Translations under genes and position numbers: made by a program
Part shown: one piece after another, positions 16,624 through 25,905 of the stretch
How positions within the stretch are numbered: the first letter of the stretch is position 1
How the letters are laid out: each line of letters opens with the position of its first letter
Origin: a virus
Direction: 5' to 3' (one strand)
Length of the DNA: 64,000 bases
Virus record (IMG/VR): IMGVR_UViG_3300025012_000054
Location: 1 to 64,000 of that record
The notes under the pieces: model-generated
The model's input: the letters and a program-made list of their open reading frames with translations, nothing else
Told to the model about the DNA's origin: nothing
Databases searched by the model: none

Positions 16624-17334
16624 ATGGAAAAATATTTGGTATTGGGATATGGAAGACTGGGCAAAGAAATTGTTGCACAAACCCAATGGGATTATATCAG
16701 CCGTAAAAAAGATGATTTTGATATTTGTAATATAGCAACATATGAAAAACATCTTTATGATTATAACGTCGTTATAAATTGTATAGCCAATACAGGTACA
16801 TATGCTAATGACTATCAGACTATTTTAGACGTAAACTTTAAAGCGGTGTGCAATCTTGTTGATTTTTGCAATCACCACAACAAAAAAATTATTCAGATTT
16901 CAAGCGATTATATTTATGGCGGATCTGTTCCAAATGCTTCAGAAGAGGATGTTCCCGTACACGCACGAACCTGGTATGCGTATTCGAAACTGGTATCAGA
17001 CGCCTACGTACAATCTTTTGCTAAAAACTACTTGCTTATCAGAACTTCTTTTAAATCAAAGCCATTTCCATACGAAAGGGCGCCTGTAAAGCAAGTTGGA
17101 AATTTTGATTACACTGATGTTATTGCGTCTTTAATCATACGCCTGATAAAAAATAATGCCCAGGGCATATTTAATGTTGGAACAGAATTAAAAAATGGCT
17201 ATCAACTGGCAGTACAAACAAAGCCCGATGTGGTAAGTTTCGAAGGCGTTATTGATCCCAATATGCCCCTTGATGTTTCTATGAATTTGGAGAAAATGAA
17301 TGACTTTATTGAGCATAGCTCTTCCAGTTTATGA
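16624..17334 (+). CDS. RmlD-like sugar nucleotide reductase (SDR)
   Basis: ATG 16624 two bases after the rfbH stop. G-Y-G-R-L-G-K-E NAD(P) loop, I-N-C-I-A-N-T-G, I-S-S-D-Y-I-Y-G-G and Y-A-Y-S-K-L (catalytic Tyr-x3-Lys). It resembles dTDP-4-dehydrorhamnose reductase, and in this setting may be the last 4-keto reductase of a dideoxyhexose pathway. At 236 aa it is short for the family. Confidence 0.78.
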   Translation: MEKYLVLGYGRLGKEIVAQTQWDYISRKKDDFDICNIATYEKHLYDYNVVINCIANTGTYANDYQTILDVNFKAVCNLVDFCNHHNKKIIQISSDYIYGGSVPNASEEDVPVHARTWYAYSKLVSDAYVQSFAKNYLLIRTSFKSKPFPYERAPVKQVGNFDYTDVIASLIIRLIKNNAQGIFNVGTELKNGYQLAVQTKPDVVSFEGVIDPNMPLDVSMNLEKMNDFIEHSSSSL

Positions 17335-17989
17335 AATGCAGGGCAGAGGAGTTGAAATGCTTCAATTCTCTCTGGCAAAATTACAGCAGCAAACCTTTTC
17401 AGATTTTGAAGTCATTATATCTGATAGTTCAACCGATAACTCCATACGTAAATACGCAGCAACCATCAAAAACCTAAATATAAAATATATTAAAGATGAG
17501 GACAATAACACCTTATCTAGCAATGTGAACAATGCGTTTAAACATTCTTCTGGCGATATTATTCATCTTATGTGCCAGGATGATTATTTTTATAGCAATG
17601 ACTCTTTACAAAAAATCGTGAATAATTTTGACGTCAATATTGGCTGGATGACTTCTATGTATATGCATACCAACGATAGAGTGGGATTATTCAAACCCCA
17701 AATTCCGTCTTGGAACAATCAAATTTACTTTGTTAATACCATAGGTACTCCTTCTTGCTTGACATTTTTAAATGGTAGTAATTTATATTTCGATAAAAAT
17801 TTAAAGTGGTTTGTTGATTGTGAATTTTATTGGCAGCTATACAAAAAATATGGAGAGCCAAAAATATTGAATGATCTTATCTTTGTCCAATACCTGTGGG
17901 AGGGACAAACCACTCAAGGAATTACGCAAGAACTTGTAGATACTGAAATGCTACATATAAAAAATAAATATAAAGGAGAAATTATTTGA
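17300..17989 (+). CDS. family 2 glycosyltransferase (GT-A)
   Basis: 229 aa. S-I-A-L-P-V-Y opens the fold, S-D-S-S-T-D-N-S binds the nucleotide, and C-Q-D-D-Y-F stands at the DxD position. Overlaps the preceding reductase by 35 bp. Transfers a sugar from a nucleotide donor; acceptor unknown. Confidence 0.8.
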   Translation: MTLLSIALPVYEMQGRGVEMLQFSLAKLQQQTFSDFEVIISDSSTDNSIRKYAATIKNLNIKYIKDEDNNTLSSNVNNAFKHSSGDIIHLMCQDDYFYSNDSLQKIVNNFDVNIGWMTSMYMHTNDRVGLFKPQIPSWNNQIYFVNTIGTPSCLTFLNGSNLYFDKNLKWFVDCEFYWQLYKKYGEPKILNDLIFVQYLWEGQTTQGITQELVDTEMLHIKNKYKGEII

Positions 17990-18627
17990 AAAAATATTTG
18001 AAAGATGTTACTCTTTTAGCATATAGTTCTCATGAAGTACCGCAAACTATCGCGTCTTTACAAAAATGTCAAGAGGGGCTAGATTTTGCTGAAATAAAAT
18101 TATTAAGTCATGAAAAACCATTTGAACTACCTGAAAATATTGTGTATGAGTTTGCTCCTGAAATAAATAATATCAATGATTTTAATCATTATATGTTTTT
18201 GGAGTTGGGAAAACATGTAAACACATCGCATGTCCTGTATGTTCAGGCACATGCATGGACATTACATCCAGAGCTTTGGGATGATGCGTGGCTACAATAT
18301 GATTGGATTGGTAGTCCGTGGAAGGTGATTCCCAATGCTTATCTTACTGACGATGGTGAAAGAATTAGAAATGGTAACGGCGGGTTCAGTTTAAGATCTA
18401 AGCGCTTATTAGATGCTCCTCATATTCTGGGTCTGAAATTGGAAGAACGTCAAGGATATTTTAATGAGGATGGCAATCTCGCCGTGTATCACAGAGCCAA
18501 GTTACTAGAATATGGGATAAAATATGCTCCCGTAGAAGTAGCCGCAAGGTTCGCATATGAGAATGCCGTTCCTGAAAACATAGGAATACCTCCATTCGGA
18601 TATCACAGAAATTTGCCCCCATGGTAG
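17986..18627 (+). CDS. DUF5672-like putative glycosyltransferase
   Basis: 213 aa from TTG with AAAGGAG upstream. The segment S-H-V-L-Y-V-Q-A-H-A-W followed by Y-D-W-I-G-S-P-W and G-N-G-G-F-S-L-R-S is the core of the DUF5672 group found in capsule and LPS loci. Likely GT-A fold; activity is inferred. Confidence 0.72.
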   Translation: MKKYLKDVTLLAYSSHEVPQTIASLQKCQEGLDFAEIKLLSHEKPFELPENIVYEFAPEINNINDFNHYMFLELGKHVNTSHVLYVQAHAWTLHPELWDDAWLQYDWIGSPWKVIPNAYLTDDGERIRNGNGGFSLRSKRLLDAPHILGLKLEERQGYFNEDGNLAVYHRAKLLEYGIKYAPVEVAARFAYENAVPENIGIPPFGYHRNLPPW

Positions 18628-19280
18628 AAAAATTATTTGTAGTAAGCCGGTATAAAGAAGATTATAATTGGATAACTGAATATACCAATGATTATCTTAT
18701 TTATAATAAGGGTGAACCTATAGAAGATGATAATCATATTGTAAATATAGGAAATTTAGGCGGCAACCAAAGAGATATTTGTAAATTTATTGCTGATAAT
18801 TATGATAATCTGCCAGATGTTACAATATTCTGTCAATCTTTTCCTTATGACCACTGTAAAAAAGACGTGTTTGACAACCTGATTCAAAATACTGAATTTA
18901 CATCACTAGAATATTATGGTAGCACCCCAGCGAATGCTTGGGAAGCCAGAGATCAAAACGGGGGATTTGCCGAAATTAATAACGCATGGTACATTCAAGC
19001 GCATAATTCAACTCACAGCCAAGGTTGTCGCTACTCTAGTTTTGATGAATTTATGAACCGATATTTTGAAAATTATAATCATCTAAACTTTATACGCTTC
19101 GCTCCCGGCAGCCAATATTTAGTGCCTAAACAAAACATTCTACAATATCCACAGCACTTTTGGGAAGACATTATGAATGAATTAAATTCTAGAACTCCTA
19201 CCGAGGGACATATTGTTGAAAGATCGTTGTGGTATATTTTTACCGGTAGTTATAATCTGAGAGAGGAGTTATATGAATGA
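18621..19280 (+). CDS. DUF3431-like protein, likely glycan-related
   Basis: 219 aa. V-V-S-R-Y-K-E-D at the N-terminus, I-Y-N-K-G, N-x-G-G-N-Q-R-D-I and F-C-Q-S-F-P-Y-D-H fit the DUF3431 pattern seen in sugar-transferase clusters. Seven-base overlap with the previous gene. Enzyme activity not established. Confidence 0.65.
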   Translation: MVEKLFVVSRYKEDYNWITEYTNDYLIYNKGEPIEDDNHIVNIGNLGGNQRDICKFIADNYDNLPDVTIFCQSFPYDHCKKDVFDNLIQNTEFTSLEYYGSTPANAWEARDQNGGFAEINNAWYIQAHNSTHSQGCRYSSFDEFMNRYFENYNHLNFIRFAPGSQYLVPKQNILQYPQHFWEDIMNELNSRTPTEGHIVERSLWYIFTGSYNLREELYE

Positions 19281-19872
19281 TGCTGAAATAATTGCACATG
19301 CAGTATCTTTTGGACATGGCGGGATGTCTGCACCAGAACTAACGAAGTTGATGGAAATATGTAGAAACAAAAAAATATTGGAATTGGGTAGCATGATAGG
19401 AATGTCAAGCTATGTTATAGGATCTGTTGCTAAGAGTCTGGATTGCGTGGATGTTTGGAGCGATACTCAGGAGCACCTATCTCACGATGAAGGACAATGT
19501 AATGTTTATAAGGCACTGGCTCAAAAAATTCCCAATATGTATGAATCGTTTACAAAAAATTGCAGAGAACTAATTGATAGCGGTAAAATAAAAATGCATA
19601 GGGGAAAAACTTCAGACATAGCGTCTGAATTTTCCGATAGCGGTTTTGACGTAATTATATTTGATGCCGACCATTCTTATCAGGGCGTATCAACTGATTT
19701 TTATAATTATGAAAACAAATTAAAAGATGGTGGCGTATTTCTTTTTCATGATTATAATGATGGAATGTGGACATCTATTTCCAAATTCTGTAATGAAATG
19801 GTAGAAGCCAAAAGATTAGTTTATATTACAAATGTTGAAAGGCTGGCTGTATTTGAAAAACAACCCAAATGA
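19273..19872 (+). CDS. class I SAM methyltransferase (family 24 type)
   Basis: 199 aa. L-E-L-G-S-M-I-G-M-S-S is motif I, and I-I-F-D-A-D-H-S-Y with a following L-K-D-G-G-V-F-L-F-H-D matches O-methyltransferase/Methyltransf_24 enzymes from surface-polysaccharide loci. Probably methylates a sugar or lipid-linked intermediate. Confidence 0.8.
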   Translation: MNDAEIIAHAVSFGHGGMSAPELTKLMEICRNKKILELGSMIGMSSYVIGSVAKSLDCVDVWSDTQEHLSHDEGQCNVYKALAQKIPNMYESFTKNCRELIDSGKIKMHRGKTSDIASEFSDSGFDVIIFDADHSYQGVSTDFYNYENKLKDGGVFLFHDYNDGMWTSISKFCNEMVEAKRLVYITNVERLAVFEKQPK

Positions 19873-20800
19873 TTTATCTCAATACCGTCCAGGAATTTTA
19901 AAGCTGGTTCATCACCAAGAGCATCTGAGAAAAATAGAGGCAGGTGAAGTCGTTGGGCCAATTCATTTATCCGTGTTCCCAAATAACCGTTGTCAGTTAT
20001 CATGTCCGTACTGTTGCTTTAATAAGACGCTGAGGAATGATGCTGAATTATCACTAGAAGATTTTACAACCGCTATAGATGTGCTTAAAAAATATGGGCT
20101 AAAAGCAGTAGAAATGTCAGGAGGTGGCGATCCGCTGTTATGGTCACATTTTAGTCCAGCGGTTTCTTATGCCTATGATAAGGGGTTGAAATTATCTCTG
20201 GTTACAAACGGTTTAGCTCTTAAAGATATTTTATCGGATATATTGAGTAAATTCAATTGGATTCGCGTATCTATTCAGTCTTTTGAATATGCAAAAAAAT
20301 TAGATTTATCTAATATTCCAACGACAGTAAAAACAAGTATGTCATATATAGTATATGACAATAAAAGTATTGCCGAAATTTCTAAACTATATGATTATGC
20401 CAAAGAAAACGATGTCATCATTAGAGTAACATGTATACGTCCTTGCACATTAGAATTTGAACAACGAGTTTATGATGAAGTACAACGATATGGCAAACCC
20501 CTGATTATGTTCAAGAAAGAACCTGGCGTCGTTGAGGGTTGCTATATGCTGTGGATACGTGCTGCTCTGGATTGGAATGCCAACTTTCTTCCGTGTCCTT
20601 CTATAGAACTTTCTCCTGAATATGCGGGAAAAATTCCTGCTGATTTTGGAGTTTGTAAAGTAGGGGGGATAGAAGAATATCTAATTAATAATAAGCCCCA
20701 TGATTTAGGATATAGGTGCAGTTTTTGTAATTGTGGAAAAGATTCAAATGATTACATTCATAATTTATTACAAAGAATAGAGGATGTGGATTTTGTATAA
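19832..20800 (+). CDS. radical SAM enzyme
   Basis: 322 aa; begins 41 bp inside the preceding gene (a TTG slightly downstream is an alternative start). C54-x3-C58-x2-C61 binds the 4Fe-4S cluster, M-S-G-G-G-D-P-L is the SAM GGE-like motif, and C-terminal cysteines (P-C-P-S, R-C-S-F-C-N-C-G) suggest a SPASM-like auxiliary cluster. In a sugar island this may be a sugar dehydrogenase, epimerase or dehydratase of the twitch/SPASM kind; substrate unknown. Confidence 0.82.
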   Translation: MLKGWLYLKNNPNDLSQYRPGILKLVHHQEHLRKIEAGEVVGPIHLSVFPNNRCQLSCPYCCFNKTLRNDAELSLEDFTTAIDVLKKYGLKAVEMSGGGDPLLWSHFSPAVSYAYDKGLKLSLVTNGLALKDILSDILSKFNWIRVSIQSFEYAKKLDLSNIPTTVKTSMSYIVYDNKSIAEISKLYDYAKENDVIIRVTCIRPCTLEFEQRVYDEVQRYGKPLIMFKKEPGVVEGCYMLWIRAALDWNANFLPCPSIELSPEYAGKIPADFGVCKVGGIEEYLINNKPHDLGYRCSFCNCGKDSNDYIHNLLQRIEDVDFV

Positions 20801-21434
20801 GGAATTTACTGGCGATTTTTATGATGAGGACTACTTCCAACGCGGGAAGCAGAGTAAAAAAGGGTGGTTGGAGAACTATAGGTTTTTGCCCAGAAGGACA
20901 TTCCGAGAAGCCTTTGGTTTCATAGATTATTTGGGATTAGATGACGACAGCTATGTTCTAGAGGTTGGATGTGCCATGGGGTTTTTGGTAAAATGTTTAC
21001 GAACATTAGAAATAAAAGCGGATGGCACAGATATCAGCACATACGCATTATCTTTTTCTCCCGAAAACTGTTGGAATAGTAGCGATCCTAAAACATGGGA
21101 CGAACATGCGGATACCGGTTATACACATATTATAATTAAGGATATGCTCGAACATTTATCTAAAGAACAACTTCCTGTGATGCTAGACAACTTCGCTAAA
21201 GTTTCTAAAAAGATGATGTGCGTAATCCCGATGGGGGATTTTGGGCGGTATAGGATACCTGAGTATCATTTGGAGATCTCACACCTCATTGCCGAGGATG
21301 AAAAATGGTGGGCTAATGTGTTTGAGTCCCATGGTTGGAAAATCGTTAAACATTGCAATCACGTTCAGTGGATTAAAGACAATTGGCAATATATTAGCAA
21401 CGGCAATCACGTATTTGTATTGGAGCATGAATGA
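20784..21434 (+). CDS. class I SAM methyltransferase
   Basis: 216 aa. V-L-E-V-G-C-A-M-G-F-L is motif I, D-G-T-D-I-S motif II, and I-I-K-D-M-L-E-H-L the post-I block of the UbiE/Methyltransf_11/23 type. Overlaps the radical SAM gene by 17 bp and the next gene by 4 bp. Likely glycan modification. Confidence 0.8.
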   Translation: MWILYKEFTGDFYDEDYFQRGKQSKKGWLENYRFLPRRTFREAFGFIDYLGLDDDSYVLEVGCAMGFLVKCLRTLEIKADGTDISTYALSFSPENCWNSSDPKTWDEHADTGYTHIIIKDMLEHLSKEQLPVMLDNFAKVSKKMMCVIPMGDFGRYRIPEYHLEISHLIAEDEKWWANVFESHGWKIVKHCNHVQWIKDNWQYISNGNHVFVLEHE

Positions 21435-22285
21435 TCACAACTTGGCTAACAGGAAATATTTCAGACCAATTATTTAGGCTTGCTATTTGTCGCACAGTAG
21501 CGGAAAAAAATAATTATAAATATGGTGTAAATAAAAAAACAAGCCATGATTATTTTGGCGGTATAGAGCAAATGACTTTTTTTGAAGATATTAATTATGG
21601 TGAAGAAAATCATATGGAATATGGTGAAACTTTACCAGATGTCGATAATATTTGGGAGGAAAAAAGGGAAGTACATGATGGCTATAATTTCCATCCGTTT
21701 CAACCCGATATTTTTGATGTGTCTCCAAACACTCATATTACGATTTTCTGCGGTCAAGACGCCAACTATCTCAACAAAGAAAAAGTGGCAAAATGGTATG
21801 CGGTAAAAGAAGAAGTTATTAGGGAATCACAGCAATTATTACGAGTAGCGAATATAGAATTGGATGAAAATCTTTGCATCTTGTCTGCAAGGGGAGGGGA
21901 ATACAGAGGTGTTCCGTCCTTGTTTTTAGGTCATAACTATTGGGACAAAGCAATGCAGATTATGTCAAAAAGAAATCCTCAGATGAAATTTATTGTTATT
22001 ACGGAAGATCCGCAATTCTATAAAACATTTTTTGATATTCCCGTAATGCATTTTTCTTGTGCTACAGATTGGTGGATTATCAATAATTGTAAAAACATTA
22101 TTGCCGCTAATTCTGGATTTAATATTTTACCAACCTGGTTGAATAAGAATAATCCCTATGCTGTTGCCCCTTATCTTTGGGCTAATCACAATTACGGAAA
22201 AAATGAAGAATGGGCAAATTCGAATATGAGAAGTTGGGGTTGTTTTAATTTTATGAATAGGGAAGGCGATATTGTTAATATCTAA
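21431..22285 (+). CDS. GT11-like glycosyltransferase, degenerate paralogue
   Basis: 284 aa. G-N-I-S-D-Q-L-F aligns with G-N-Q-M-F of alpha-1,2-fucosyltransferases and A-N-S-G-F-N-I-L-P-T-W-L with the family's S-N-S-x-F-S-x-W. However the donor-binding H-x-R-R-G-D segment reads S-A-R-G-G-E-Y, losing the His. The next gene keeps it. May be altered in specificity or inactive. Confidence 0.7.
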   Translation: MITTWLTGNISDQLFRLAICRTVAEKNNYKYGVNKKTSHDYFGGIEQMTFFEDINYGEENHMEYGETLPDVDNIWEEKREVHDGYNFHPFQPDIFDVSPNTHITIFCGQDANYLNKEKVAKWYAVKEEVIRESQQLLRVANIELDENLCILSARGGEYRGVPSLFLGHNYWDKAMQIMSKRNPQMKFIVITEDPQFYKTFFDIPVMHFSCATDWWIINNCKNIIAANSGFNILPTWLNKNNPYAVAPYLWANHNYGKNEEWANSNMRSWGCFNFMNREGDIVNI

Positions 22286-23150
22286 TTTTACGGCGGGGTT
22301 CGGCAACCAAATGGCTGTATATGCTATTACTAGGGCTATAAGCGAGCGTAATGGCTACGAGTGGGGGTTTAACCCCGTACCTGAATATGATATGCCCCAC
22401 AACTATCAGTCTGTTCCACAATTTGATTTTCTCGATATTGATTACGGTAAACAACATGCTTATAAACGAGATGAAAATCCTCCATTTATACAACAATATT
22501 GGTTTGAGCGTGTGGAAGAAACTCGCTATCCCGATGGCGATCTATTCCGATATTTTCCCTATCAGCCGGAAATATTTGACATTCCAGATAATACAAAAAT
22601 GTTTATTTCCAACTGCCAAGACGCCCGATATTATGAACCTATAAAAGACAACGTTCGTGAATGGTTTAGAATCAAACCGGAAAATATTAATCGTTATGAT
22701 CAAATATTATCTGGTCTAAATATTGTCTTAGATGATAATTTCTGCGCTATTCATGTACGAGGTAAAGATTTTTGTGGCGACACCAGAATATTATTACCGC
22801 TAGAATATTATCAAAACGCCATGAATATTATGTTGAAGAAAAACCCCAGGATGAAATTTGGGGTCTTGACAGATGACGTAAAGTATGGTAAACTTTTATT
22901 TGGTGATAGCATTCCCGTTATGCAGAATGAATTGGGATGCGATTATTATATTTTTAATGTTGCCAAAAATGTTATATTGTCTAATTCTAGTTTTACCCTA
23001 TTTCCTACGTGGCTGAGTGAAAATCAGCCAGATGTTATTGCTCCCAGATATTGGTGGCGATATAATAATTCCAGAGGGTGGTTGTCTTCTGATATTTGGA
23101 CATTCGGCTATAAATTTTTAGATAAGGATGGCTTATTATATGACAAATAA
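22272..23150 (+). CDS. GT11-like (alpha-1,2-fucosyltransferase family) glycosyltransferase
   Basis: 292 aa, tandem paralogue of the preceding gene with 14-bp overlap. F-G-N-Q-M-A at the N-terminus, I-H-V-R-G-K-D-F for the HxRRGD-like GDP-sugar site and S-N-S-S-F-T-L-F-P-T-W-L near the C-terminus are all present. Predicted to transfer fucose or a related deoxysugar. Confidence 0.78.
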   Translation: MLISNFTAGFGNQMAVYAITRAISERNGYEWGFNPVPEYDMPHNYQSVPQFDFLDIDYGKQHAYKRDENPPFIQQYWFERVEETRYPDGDLFRYFPYQPEIFDIPDNTKMFISNCQDARYYEPIKDNVREWFRIKPENINRYDQILSGLNIVLDDNFCAIHVRGKDFCGDTRILLPLEYYQNAMNIMLKKNPRMKFGVLTDDVKYGKLLFGDSIPVMQNELGCDYYIFNVAKNVILSNSSFTLFPTWLSENQPDVIAPRYWWRYNNSRGWLSSDIWTFGYKFLDKDGLLYDK

Positions 23151-23880
23151 ATTCAAAATTTATTATCGCGTATCTAGTCGGGGTAATCCGTTGGGACGCA
23201 CAGAACTTTCTAATACGGATCTGTCAGGTATTACTAGGCAAGACTGTTTTCGTAACTTGGTCAAAATATTCGGAACAGAGAATTTAATTGTAATAGCCGA
23301 TAATGCTGACGATGATGTCATATCGTTTTTAGTGTCTGAGGGAATAAAAAATATTGAACGAACATTTTTTGGAAACACGCTTAGTTTTCGCTATATTGTG
23401 GATAGAGCAGTTACAGAATTACAAGATGAAGATATCGCATATTTTGTAGAAGATGACTACGTACACGATTATGACGCCGAGAGAATTATTAGAGAGGGCT
23501 TGGAAATTTCTGATTATCTATCTCTCTATGACAGCATGGACAAGTACAAAGATAGCGATAAAGGCGGCTACAATCCCTTTATTTCTGGCGGTGGAGAAGA
23601 TACAAAAGTAATGATTACAGAAAGTTGCCATTGGAAAAAAACCAATGCAACTACTATGACGTTTGCAGCAAAGATTAAAACGCTGAAAGAAGACTACAAT
23701 GTTATTACAAAATATTGTCCCAATGGCGCACCTCATCCCATGGATTTCTTGATGTTTAGAGAACTGATCACGCAGAAAAATCGCATTCTTATTAATTGTA
23801 TGCCTGGTAAATCAGCACATATTGGATTAGAGATGTCGCCGTTTGTTCCATGGATTTCATTACTAAAAGGAGAATTATGA
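23140..23880 (+). CDS. predicted GT-A glycosyltransferase
   Basis: 246 aa from ATG 23140 (AAGGA 11 nt upstream; ATG 23128 is an alternative). Y-F-V-E-D-D-Y-V stands at the DxD position after an alpha-beta N-terminal domain with A-D-N-A-D-D-D. No named family; context supports a transferase. Confidence 0.65.
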   Translation: MTNKFKIYYRVSSRGNPLGRTELSNTDLSGITRQDCFRNLVKIFGTENLIVIADNADDDVISFLVSEGIKNIERTFFGNTLSFRYIVDRAVTELQDEDIAYFVEDDYVHDYDAERIIREGLEISDYLSLYDSMDKYKDSDKGGYNPFISGGGEDTKVMITESCHWKKTNATTMTFAAKIKTLKEDYNVITKYCPNGAPHPMDFLMFRELITQKNRILINCMPGKSAHIGLEMSPFVPWISLLKGEL

Positions 23881-24509
23881 GCAAGGACGTTGCTGTTGAA
23901 ATTTTAAAATATTTGAAGTTTAATGACGGCGTGTTTTTGGAGGTTGGAGCGAATGATGGAATTTTCCAGAGTAATTCCTTAGCGTTAGAACGTAATCAAA
24001 ATTGGACAGGCATATTAATTGAGGCGTCACCCTACGCTTATAATCAGTGTTTAGCCAACAGAGATAATGAAAAAAATATTATTATATTTGGCGCATTAGT
24101 TGCAGATGATTATGTAGGAGATACAATCAAGGGCGATTTTAATGGTCATCCCATGGGTAGTATTGGTGGAAAGCGGCTAAATAATCAGGCGAATGCTAAT
24201 ATCGAAGTTCCTGCATATACGATTACACAGATATTAAGTTATTTTGAAATTGAAAAAGTAGATGCAATGTTTATTGATGTGGAAGGCTATGAACTAGAAG
24301 TTTTAAGGGGATTAGATTTCGAAACTTGGAAACCTTCCTTTTTCCTAATTGAGTGGAACAAGGGTGAAGACGAGTTGTTCCCATTTATGGAGTCCAAGGG
24401 ATATGAATGTGTTGGAAATATTTCAGATTTCAATCTTGTGGACGATCCTCAGTGGCCCCAAAACCACCAAGATTTTGGCTTCAAATTAAAGGAGAAAGAT
24501 AATGCCTAA
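23877..24509 (+). CDS. FkbM-family methyltransferase
   Basis: ATG 23877 overlaps the preceding TGA and follows AAAAGGAG. F-L-E-V-G-A-N-D-G (motif I), I-L-I-E-A-S-P, M-F-I-D-V-E-G-Y-E-L-E-V-L-R-G and F-L-I-E-W are the standard FkbM blocks. Probably O-methylates a sugar in the glycan made by the surrounding enzymes. Confidence 0.88.
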   Translation: MSKDVAVEILKYLKFNDGVFLEVGANDGIFQSNSLALERNQNWTGILIEASPYAYNQCLANRDNEKNIIIFGALVADDYVGDTIKGDFNGHPMGSIGGKRLNNQANANIEVPAYTITQILSYFEIEKVDAMFIDVEGYELEVLRGLDFETWKPSFFLIEWNKGEDELFPFMESKGYECVGNISDFNLVDDPQWPQNHQDFGFKLKEKDNA

Positions 24510-25323
24510 AGTTTATGATGTAACCACGGGATTTAATGAATTGGATTTATATCTACTGCGTCTCCATATTTTAGATCCCTATGTAGATGAATTTATTTTG
24601 AATGAGTGTACAACAACTTTTACGGGTAAACCAAAACCACTTTTCTTTCAAGAAAATAAAGAAATGTTTAAGGAATTTGAGCATAAAATAATTTATCATA
24701 CATTTGACGAAAATCGTCCAGAATGGGATCAGTGGGATAGGGACAGGATTCATAAAAATGCTGCTATGCAAGCCTTGACAAATTTAGAAGATGATGATAT
24801 AGTTGTCTATGGCGATACGGATGAACTTTGGAATCCAGATGTGGTAAATTTTGATAATATCGATGAAGATACATTGTACATTTGTCATCAATCCTGTTAT
24901 TATTATTTTATTGATTGCCTTTGGGAAAATGTTGTAGATCCTACGGCAATATGGAGAGGTAATAGATATAGTTCTTATAAATTATTGAAACAACATAGTT
25001 TTGATGCCTTTAGAGCATACGATGGATATTTTTTCCAAAATAATTCATTCAAAAAAGAATATATAGATAAAGCGGGTTGGCACTTTTCATTTTTAAATGG
25101 TGCAGAAAATATTAAATTGAAACTAGCGTCATACGGACACTCCGAAATGAACATCCCCGTTATTACAGATAATCTTCAAGCCAACATCGATGCATTACGA
25201 GATCCATTTTTTAGACCTAATTTTAGAATTCGCCCAGTTCCTATTACAACGAAAACCCATCCAAAATATCTAGTTGATCATATTTCAGAATATCAAAAAT
25301 TTATTTATCAAAAAGGAGAATAG
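24502..25323 (+). CDS. GT17-like glycosyltransferase
   Basis: 273 aa. N-E-L-D-L-Y-L-L-R-L-H, F-I-L-N-E-C-T-T-T-F-T-G-x-P-K and V-Y-G-D-T-D-E-L-W match the GT17 (beta-1,4-mannosyl-glycoprotein GlcNAc-transferase) family widespread in bacterial polysaccharide loci. Eight-base overlap with fkbM-type gene. Confidence 0.82.
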   Translation: MPKVYDVTTGFNELDLYLLRLHILDPYVDEFILNECTTTFTGKPKPLFFQENKEMFKEFEHKIIYHTFDENRPEWDQWDRDRIHKNAAMQALTNLEDDDIVVYGDTDELWNPDVVNFDNIDEDTLYICHQSCYYYFIDCLWENVVDPTAIWRGNRYSSYKLLKQHSFDAFRAYDGYFFQNNSFKKEYIDKAGWHFSFLNGAENIKLKLASYGHSEMNIPVITDNLQANIDALRDPFFRPNFRIRPVPITTKTHPKYLVDHISEYQKFIYQKGE

Positions 25324-25326
25324 TAA

Positions 25327-25905
25327 ATGTATCAAGTCAATGTAAAAGTTCAAGGAACATCAGTTATGTTGCAACACCGTTTTCCCATTCCTACTTATGA
25401 GGAGATGGGTTCTGGTGGTACTAAATCAACTGGAGCAAAAGATTATCGAGAAGAATGGCGACAGAGTTTATATGTAGATGATAAAAACGGCGTTTATCAG
25501 CCAGCAAACCATTTTGAATTAGCCATGGTAAAAGCCGCCGTTAACTTTAAGGTTACTGGTAAGCGAGGAAAATCTTATAAAGATATGGTTAGCGCCAATG
25601 TGGTAATAGATCCAGAAAAAATTCTATTTGGTATTGAAAATCCTAAAGATTTAGATACAGATGCAGATAAGCCACTGTATTTGGATTTGCGCCCCGTCGT
25701 AATACAGAGGGCAAGAGTTGTGCGTATTCGCCCAGCATTTAAGCCAGGATGGGAATTGGAGTTTACAATCAATGTTTTGGATAATGAATTACCTGCAAAT
25801 ATGTTACAGGACATTCTGGTTCTCGCAGGAAAAACTGTGGGCATTGGTGATTATCGCCCCAAGTTTGGCCGTTTCTCTGTTGTAAAATTTGATGTGGTGA
25901 AATAA
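25327..25905 (+). CDS. conserved phage-type protein of unknown function
   Basis: 192 aa. Beta-rich with a striking C-terminal G-I-G-D-Y-R-P-K-F-G-R-F and an early V-M-L-Q-H-R-F-P-I-P. The Gly-rich loop and alternating strands resemble RAMP/ferredoxin-like folds, but I cannot assign a family. It sits at the edge of the AGGT-rich tract and is probably not a glycan enzyme. Confidence 0.7.
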   Translation: MYQVNVKVQGTSVMLQHRFPIPTYEEMGSGGTKSTGAKDYREEWRQSLYVDDKNGVYQPANHFELAMVKAAVNFKVTGKRGKSYKDMVSANVVIDPEKILFGIENPKDLDTDADKPLYLDLRPVVIQRARVVRIRPAFKPGWELEFTINVLDNELPANMLQDILVLAGKTVGIGDYRPKFGRFSVVKFDVVK

